This document shows, in pieces, positions 63,487 to 64,000 of a stretch of 64,000 nt of DNA. Positions within the stretch are counted from its first letter, which is position 1; each line of letters begins with the position of its first letter. This DNA is from Variovorax sp. Root318D1 (GTDB taxonomy: Bacteria; Pseudomonadota; Gammaproteobacteria; Burkholderiales; Burkholderiaceae_C). The notes below the pieces were generated by a model. It saw only the letters and a list, made by a program, of their open reading frames with translations, searched no databases and had not been told where the DNA came from. The position numbers and the translations under genes were made by a program. The stretch lies in contig NZ_LMCQ01000012.1 of NCBI RefSeq assembly GCF_001424835.1, positions 587,829 to 651,828 on the forward strand, read 5' to 3'.

Positions 63487-64000
63487 ATGAGCCTCGTCAC
63501 GCGCTGTCCCGCCTGCACCACCACCTTCAAGGTGGTTCGCGACCAGCTCCGCATCTCGGATGGCTGGGTGCGTTGCGGCCGTTGCAGCCACGTGTTCGAC
63601 GCCACACTCGATCTGCACGAGGCACCCGACGCCGCCCCGGCGGCCGCTGCGGTGTCGCCACCGCCTGCTGCAGCGCCGGCCGCCAAACCAGGGCCGGCTT
63701 CCGAGGAGTCGCGGCATACGGTCGATGACGCGGATTTCTTTGACGAAGAGCCCGAGGGCCGCGAAGCATCCGAAGTCTCCGCTACGGGGCCCGAGTCCGA
63801 ATCTCTGGCGGCACCTGCACCAGCGCCCGCATCCGCTTCGGCTTCGGCTTCGGCTTCGGCTTCACCTTCGGTCTTGCCGGCACACGGCATCGTGGCGGAT
63901 GAGCTGTGGTCCGACTTCGAGGCCAACGAACCCGAGTGGCGTCCGCCGCCCAGCTCGTTGCCGCCGTTTCCGAACATCGACCTGAATCTTGCGGCCCCAC
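63487..64000 (+). CDS. Zinc-ribbon (DUF3426-type) protein, 3' end outside window
   Basis: No stop codon before the window end: 171 codons visible. The N-terminus is an MJ0042-type zinc ribbon, CPACTTTFKVV...RCGRCSHVF, with four Cys in two C-x2-C pairs. A long Ala/Pro/Glu-rich, low-complexity region follows, including a Ser-Ala run encoded by GCTTCG repeats. In relatives, proteins of this type carry a membrane helix and a DUF3426 domain further on; that part is not visible. TACAAT at 63472-63477 is a likely -10 only 9 bases before the ATG. Confidence 0.8.
   Translation, partial: MSLVTRCPACTTTFKVVRDQLRISDGWVRCGRCSHVFDATLDLHEAPDAAPAAAAVSPPPAAAPAAKPGPASEESRHTVDDADFFDEEPEGREASEVSATGPESESLAAPAPAPASASASASASASPSVLPAHGIVADELWSDFEANEPEWRPPPSSLPPFPNIDLNLAAP
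63835..63864 (+). repeat. GCTTCG hexanucleotide repeat in the zinc-ribbon gene
   Basis: Four perfect GCTTCG units and a fifth GCTTCA, encoding Ala-Ser repeats in frame. It is the second in-frame 6-bp tandem repeat in the window after the one in wspR. Confidence 0.85.

Overview
The window is about 64 kb of GC-rich, gene-dense bacterial chromosome. Gene content and order point to a betaproteobacterium of the Comamonadaceae, most likely Variovorax or a close relative. The supporting signs are the dapF-DUF484-ydcF-xerC block, dksA next to hslVU, a full mraZ-to-lpxC division/cell-wall cluster, many 4-bp start/stop overlaps, and intergenic palindromes with runs of C and G of the type common in that family. 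This assignment is inference from protein and repeat style, not a database match. I see no tRNA, rRNA, CRISPR array, insertion sequence or prophage.

Layout. 0-3.8 kb: the end of a Wsp surface-sensing chemosensory operon (wspE cut by the window edge, wspF, wspR) whose output is cyclic di-GMP. 3.8-7.6 kb: accessory genes (lipoprotein esterase, AraC regulator, ABM-domain protein, I78 inhibitor-like lipoprotein, DsbA-fold isomerase). 7.6-13.2 kb: dapF, DUF484, ydcF, xerC, rlmI and a COG0523 metallochaperone. 13.2-19.9 kb: ydgA-like gene, dksA with a long structured leader, a STAS-like protein, hslVU. 20.1-39.3 kb: the uninterrupted dcw cluster (mraZ rsmH ftsL ftsI murE murF mraY murD ftsW murG murC ddl ftsQ ftsA ftsZ) followed by lpxC, all on the plus strand. 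It makes the UDP-MurNAc-pentapeptide and lipid II and builds the division machine. 39.4-47.7 kb: mostly minus-strand genes (ruvC, a CdsA-like and a PlsC-like lipid enzyme, mtgA, aroE, a TonB-like protein, rnb, yqiA). 48.0-50.6 kb: a two-component pair. 50.7-56.1 kb: a large unknown lipoprotein, rodA, tldD and a BamE-like lipoprotein. 56.2-57.5 kb: an aromatic attenuator and DAHP synthase. 57.5-64 kb: cupin, mpl, an unknown protein, tlpA, accBC, prmA and a zinc-ribbon protein cut by the window end.

Functional themes. Cell-wall precursor synthesis dominates: dapF supplies meso-DAP, dcw assembles the wall, rodA and mtgA polymerise it, and mpl recycles it. Aromatic synthesis (aroE, DAHP synthase) and lipid synthesis (lpxC, plsC, cdsA-like, accBC) are also present.

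The strongest new-looking signal is upstream of the DAHP synthase gene. A 24-codon leader ORF contains the run YFFAFFWF. It is followed by arms that can form three mutually exclusive helices, ending in an 11-bp terminator with seven T. This is a complete transcription attenuator that would read charged Tyr, Phe and Trp tRNAs. Other notable signals are a structured dksA leader that can hide or expose its ribosome site, long low-complexity insertions inside MurD and PlsC, a triplet of 10-bp-phased MraZ boxes, and at least seven genes whose -10 element sits only 6-9 bases before the start codon, suggesting leaderless transcripts.
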